A DNA stretch of 49,783 nt from Phoronis australis (taxonomy: Eukaryota > Phoronida > Phoronidae). The stretch spans positions 6,191-55,973 of the forward strand of contig NMRA01000842.1 in NCBI GenBank assembly GCA_002633005.1. Direction: 5' to 3'. The translations under genes and the position numbers were made by a program. Positions 44,857 through 49,783 of the stretch are shown here, piece by piece (the stretch's first letter is position 1; the number at the start of each line of letters is the position of its first letter). The notes beneath the pieces were generated by a model. The model was not told the DNA's origin, made no database searches, and was given only the letters and a program-made list of their open reading frames with translations.

Positions 44857-45024
44857 CTAGACAAACTCGAGTTGAGCAACCCTCAGTCGAATTTCCCGAA
44901 CAATCCTCGCCATTACCCACAGGTGCTGGCCTGGTGCAGGTTCTTGTCTTGTACGTCTCCCCGTTGCCGCAAGTTACACGGCATCTGAGGTCTTCCGAGC
45001 TCCACTCACTCCAATATCCTTTCA
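44857..45024 (-). CDS. Thrombospondin type-1 (TSP1) exon
   Basis: A 168-base minus-strand exon, phase 1 at both ends as is typical of TSP1 modules, with acceptor GCTGTATTTCAG and donor CTAG|GTAAGC. Reads GYWSEWSSEDLRCRVTCGNG, ETYKTRTCTRPAPVGNGEDC, SGNSTEGCSTRVC. It has the W-x-x-W pair, the C-x-x-x-C-G-x-G core, the R-x-C and the six cysteines of the fold. An N-S-T sequon is present. Splicing to the TLDc exon in phase gives ...TRVCL-A-EPSLITEES. Upstream exons, including the signal peptide, must lie further to the right. Confidence 0.88.
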
Positions 45025-45049
45025 CTGAAATACAGCACACATCACGAAT

Positions 45050-45240
45050 TTTTGGCCGACCGGTCGGAAATTGGTCGACGACCGGCCGTCGACCGGTCGG
45101 CAAATTAGCCGACCGGTCGGCTAAAAATTAGCCGACTGGCAGCCGCCCGCAGTGCCGACTCATAAGGCGACCCCACAGCCGACCCTTCAGCCGACCCTTT
45201 AGCCGACCGGCCATCAGCCGACCAGCTGGTCGGCTGCTAT
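45050..45240. repeat. GCCGACCGGTCGGC palindrome-rich array
   Basis: About ten copies of GCCGAC or its complement GTCGGC within 190 bases, many arranged as palindromes. TTAGCCGACCGGTCGGCTAA (45105-45124) and AGCCGACCAGCTGGTCGGCT (45216-45235) are perfect 20-base palindromes. It starts about 25 bases beyond the TSP1 acceptor, in the flanking intron, and is strikingly GC-rich compared with its surroundings. Confidence 0.95.
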
Positions 45241-46105
45241 TTTTAGGCTAGAGTAGCAGTTGCGTAATAGGTTGTCAGGCTCATACCACTTTGCGTGTCG
45301 ATGCATATTCGTCTTAGCACAGGGTCAAATAAATTAACCTAGTTTTGCTGTCTCGGTTACATGAGTTCACGTCGGTTGTGTAACACCACTACTTCGAAGG
45401 TTGAAGGCAAGCGGCATTAGTAAACATTGGATTATGGACAATGCAACAAGTTTTGGATGAAAAACGTGAAAGTTTTCTTTACATTTGATCTTTAATTTGA
45501 CTCCTGACGTTAACAAATTGTATTAGATCGGTTGCTTCCCGGTCAATACAACGCTGTATAGTCATTTTGTAAACGCGGCTGTTTTTCGCAGTCTTCGCCC
45601 ACAATTGATTTTGTTTGTGTAACGCCAAACTGCATCGTTTTTGCGTGTTTTAAGTTATTCACCGGTCTCCTATCACGCGCCCATGATGAAGGATTAGTGA
45701 GTGAGTTGTTACACCGCGAAGAGTTCTCACTCCGGGGATTTTATTTTCATAGTATTGACCCGGCGAAATTCACGGTCCAGTATGCCCTAAACCCATGGAC
45801 TTCTACGGCTCTAACTTCGAAATCATACTATGGTTACGATTTCCACGAACTATGACGGTGACATCAAACACGGAATGACCACTGTTGAGGCTACAGCCAA
45901 TTGTAGCTTTGCGCATTCTGTTTTCATGTATCGGTGACGTTAAAATCTGGGCTAGTTACATGTACACGTAGGCCCCTATCAGTTGGTCGTTCACGTTGTT
46001 CCAAAAATAAACACTTTCTGTCAACAACATATTGACAAATTATGTAAAATAAAACAATTGTGAACGGGAAGATGTGAATACGTGGTGAAGAGGTATTGTC
46101 TCTAC
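45241..46105. other. No supported gene; presumed upstream intron of TSP1-TLDc gene
   Basis: No open frame with a domain and no second TSP1 module were found. Confidence 0.4.
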
Positions 46106-46169
46106 GCGGCATATGTGCGTGAATCTTTGGTAAAGCGATTGCGATGGCAAAAAATGATAGAAAATACAT
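46106..46169 (-). CDS. Candidate signal-peptide first exon for TSP1-TLDc gene (weak)
   Basis: On the minus strand an ATG at 46169 opens MYFLSFFAIAIALPKIHAHM, a good-looking signal peptide with possible cleavage after KIHA. A GT at 46105 would end the exon in phase 1 (CCGC|GTAGAG), as the TSP1 exon requires, but the donor is far from consensus. A second phase-1 GT lies slightly downstream. It could equally be an accidental hydrophobic frame. Confidence 0.2.
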
Positions 46170-49100
46170 CAAGGTGCACTTTTGAGAAGCAAAGCGTCTG
46201 GTGATATTTATAGCGTATGATCTGGCCACCTCAGGTAGTAAGTGACGCTGAATGAGAAGTGGCAACTACATGTTTGGCTTGTAACGCCACCCCTCCCCGA
46301 GTTTTGCCAATTCTAATCAGTCACCACTCGAGATTTGGTTCCGTTTCATTCCTAAAATCACAAAATAATTCTTCTGTGCTCAGCTGTAAGAAAAAATACA
46401 ATTTTTTGAAATGGTGCTCAGTCTTAAAAAAGTTTCCATTATGAGAACGCTTTATCAGAAATGCCAAGCACACGCAGCGTTGTAAGACAGAGACGTTGGC
46501 GTTTCCGTATGTCCACAAAAGTGCTTTGAGCAGTGTTTACAAATTTGTTCATTTCGCTTTTCTACACTGACGACTATGGTCAAAACGGTGTTTTAAAAAA
46601 GTACACTTTTGACGGCATTTTCAAAAAAATATTTTGGTTGATGAATTCACCGAGTCGGTGCCACGGGCAGAAAACGTATCTGCGTAAAGAAAGAGTTGCG
46701 TTTTCAAAACATTCAGAGCATGAGCTCAAGGACTACCTGAAAAAGAAAATAAAACCGAATACCAAACAGAAACTTGTCCGTTGATCATATAGCTCTTGGA
46801 AAACTGTTACCCCGAAGAAATGTGCAAAATACGAACGTCATTTACGGAAGGTTGTACCAGAAGTGATTCGTTGCCGGCAGTGGAGCCGCCACGGGATAGT
46901 AAAAACACGGTGATGTGCAATAGTTAGCTGAATGGAAAGCTGAAGCGGAAAAATTCAGAACACACATTTTCTATTCAGGAATTGAAATCTCTGTAGAATC
47001 AAAAACAATTGACAACCAGGATTTATTGCGTCAGAAAACTTATCACGCCAGGAGAGAATTCTTTTCATGCCCGGAGACTACGTGGTCACCCATTATGCAA
47101 TGATGGCAATCCAGTGTGTACCTATCCATTGGCATCTATTGTAAAACGTGGATTAGACGAAAGAAATTCAACTGCATTTCCAAGATAATATGTCTTGTCG
47201 GCAAGAGGTTGAACATTTAGCCCTTGTTTATACGTATAGTACGAACATTATCACTTTGAAGGATCAATGCTTGGGGATGGTGACGGGGTGTTCTGGCGTG
47301 TAAAGTTACTGACGTGGTAAGTTTTTGAACGTGGCTTATTAAATTTTCAGTTCGGTCGTATTTTATTTTGATCCTGAAGTGAAGAATTTTTGGTCCTCAC
47401 TTGATACATTATAGGTGCTGATGTGATAAATTTCAGTCTTGACGTGGTGAATTTTAGTCTTTATTTTTTTTTTTTTTTGGTCTTCTGTGTGAAAACAATC
47501 TCAATGTATTGGATTGTTTTAATTCCTGCTTAAGTAAAATTTCTGGTTTTGAGATATTTATCTTTGGTCCTGGAGAGTTAACATGTTTTGCTTGGTTTTA
47601 ATCTTGTATAGAAAATATATGTTGTTAAATGTTGCAAATTAGGCCTCCCATAAATGTGAGAGAGCAAGTTGTGTAGCAGCGTTCTGTGTAACTTCTTATA
47701 TAAATCTAGGTGTTCGTGATTTAGTAATACTATGAAAAATGAGTAGTTATGACTATGAAAAATGAGTAGTTGTGGATTCTTTTGAAATACTGTATCCTTT
47801 GTATATGCCTGGTGTAGATGGCTCAGTGTGATATTATGTAAGCCTTATTATCCTCTATGGCTTAACAACTATATATCTTCATTCATGCCTAGAGGTACTC
47901 CCAGGATCATCAAGCATGTGTGTGTATGTTTTTAGTCTAATGAGGCGTGCTTCGAATGTACAATTAGTAATCATACTTTTACAGTGGTTCATATCAAACG
48001 GATTCATTAAATCCAGTAAATATTTTTGCAACTGCCGATCTGCATATTAGACATGTATATTGCATCATACCTCATCAGAGTAAAACTTGTTATCAATCAT
48101 AGTAGAAACATTTATTTTTATCATTGCCACAAGACGTTAACAAACGCAGTCAGTGTCTGTAACTGTTGTGTCTACATTGCTGATGAATTAAAGTCGGTCT
48201 AATTCCATTTTTATATCACTGATTCATGCCAAAGGTTTGAAATTGCGCCCCCTTAAGAGTTTTGACTTGCCCTGGTGATCACTAGAATCCGATGCAATAA
48301 ACTTATAGAAGTTGTTTTTTAACCAGGGTAATAGAGCTGAAAATTTTGTGCGTTTTCGTTTGCGAGAGTGTTCTTTTTGAATCACTGGGTTAATAATTTT
48401 TACGCTCTACATGAAAACACAGACAAGTTTTTTAGGATTACCTGTACCAGGTTACCCCGAAAATATTATTTTCAAAGTTTTACCCCCTGGAGTATACGCG
48501 AAACGCCAATAATTGTGTTCTTACGCCAAAGGGCTCGGAAGGCTCTAGCCTTGGTGCGAAGGTGTTTACTAAATTAAATATACAAATTTGCGCCGTTGTG
48601 GGTAAAAACTGACCGAATAAAATCTTCCTAGAATAATCTAAATTATTTACCAGCGTTGCAAAATTTGGTTTTCTACAATTATTCTGCTGCTAAAATTAGG
48701 GTATAACCTTTTGCGTCGACTTTCGACGCAATGAAATATTGCGTCACCTATTAGTCAGTTTCTTTTTCCCAGATTCTTCAATCAAACGTTCTCCCTCGAG
48801 GTTGCGTAAACGTCAAGACGTCAGAATTGGTTTCACTTCATTATATGTTTTTGGAATTTTGATATCAGTGAACCAAATTTTGCTGAGATGTTGTCACCAT
48901 ATAATGGGAGATGTCGAAAACATTTTGAAAGCGGCGCGTGTCACGAATGAACTCTTTTCAAAACGACGACATACGTTTTTTCGTTAAAAAAGGCAGAGAA
49001 TTACGCAAGAAGATGACGTCGGATGTTTTTCGTTTAAACGGCCGTAACGGGTAACTTGAATGCCAATTGGCTTCCAGAGTTTGCATGCAAATTCGCCTGT

Positions 49101-49783
49101 CTTGAGCTCATGTTGATACAAGCTTTTCGACGAGGTGACAAGCGTACATGTAACTATCCGGGCTGTGTGAAGTTTCGAGGTCTGTTTGAGCTCAATACGC
49201 AGTGGCACCTTGCTGTATTTTGAAAATAGTCTTCACAGCTAGCTGGCTAGATAGGAAGGCTCTAGCTTCGAAAATTTTTTTATTGCGAAAGTGACAACAA
49301 TTTGAGAATGATGATGGATGATGGATTACACTATAAACCGATCACAGTCTTCCGTTTTCATGCACCCATGATTTAATATCGGTGCTATGTTCAAACCATT
49401 GTTTATATTGTTCCTAAAATAAACTTGGGTTCTATTGCTGTACCAGCATATTAAGAAATTATACAGAAATAAACAATAATTATCTCTGGTAAAGCGCAAT
49501 ATACAGCGTGATGAAGTGATGATCAAGAGCAATAACGGATGAGCGCAAGTGCGTGCTGCTTGTTGTGCAATCCGCGGCATGAAAACATTTGAGGTCGTAA
49601 AATATCCAGTGTTGTATTCTGATTTTTATGCAATTGCTGTAAATTTCAAATTTCGTGCTTGTTTTTATGCATAATGCACTGCATAAAAAATCTGATATCT
49701 AAAGTTAGAAATTAATTTCCGCTATATCACTTAACGTTTGATTTTACCACGCCGTCATTAATTCAACATAAGGTTTTCGGCTT
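46170..49783. other. Right edge: no supported gene
   Basis: Lys-rich plus frame 46533-46784 and frames at 48368-48577 and 48739-48987 show no domain. Around 47290-47590 a degenerate repetition of TGACGTGGT-AATTTT-GGTC-like phrases occurs, with a poly-T run near 47465. A 23-base near-duplicate (CTATGAAAAATGAGTAGTT) is tandem near 47730-47772. Confidence 0.45.

Noticed and set aside
1-49783. CRISPR arrays, operons, prophage or bacterial genes
   Set aside because: The window shows GT-AG introns, LINE remnants and animal domains; the short repeats are irregular or simple and lack spacer structure.

Overview
The window is nuclear DNA of an animal. It is AT-leaning and low in gene density, with multi-exon genes bounded by GT-AG splice sites, a decayed LINE, microsatellites and many short dispersed repeats. 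The octamer-like string TACATGTA recurs throughout, as it does in many marine invertebrate genomes. The protein families present (a UBAN ubiquitin-binding adaptor of the TNIP/ABIN type, and a TSP1 domain joined to a TLDc domain) also fit an invertebrate metazoan. I cannot name the phylum from the sequence alone. There is no bacterial-style operon, CRISPR array, rRNA or convincing tRNA.

Layout. 1-8.68 kb: no gene supported; it holds a duplicated ~135-bp segment, a family of short CGTCCGTCAC motifs with a 33-bp tandem repeat, an ambiguous base beside a G run, and a (GT)n tract. 8.68-31.17 kb, plus strand: a TNIP/ABIN-like gene reconstructed from 13 exons with consistent splice phases. Exons 1-6 (8718-16161) and exon 7 (24195-24698) look like two alternative N-terminal halves, because exon 6 and exon 7 both join in phase to exon 8 while exon 6 to exon 7 does not. 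Shared exons 8-13 encode an ABIN-homology coiled coil, the UBAN ubiquitin-binding segment and a C-terminal CCHC zinc finger. 33.6-34.5 kb: uncharacterised open frames, one with a weak resemblance to P2X7-intracellular-domain proteins. 36.28-38.70 kb: a 5'-truncated, internally deleted LINE with an L1-ORF1p-like remnant, an endonuclease domain fused to the FADD end of its reverse transcriptase, and a zinc-knuckle C-terminus. 41.14-45.02 kb, minus strand: a TSP1 exon that splices in phase onto a terminal TLDc exon, so a probable secreted TSP1-TLDc protein whose 5' exons are unresolved. 45.1-49.78 kb: repeats and no supported gene except a weak signal-peptide exon candidate.

How the genes work. 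The TNIP-like protein would be a cytosolic polyubiquitin-reading adaptor that restrains NF-kB-type signalling. The TSP1-TLDc protein would be extracellular. Nothing in the sequence links the two functionally. The most unusual features are the two-promoter structure inferred for the TNIP gene, the TSP1-TLDc combination, and several clusters of short perfect palindromes lying in introns of both genes.
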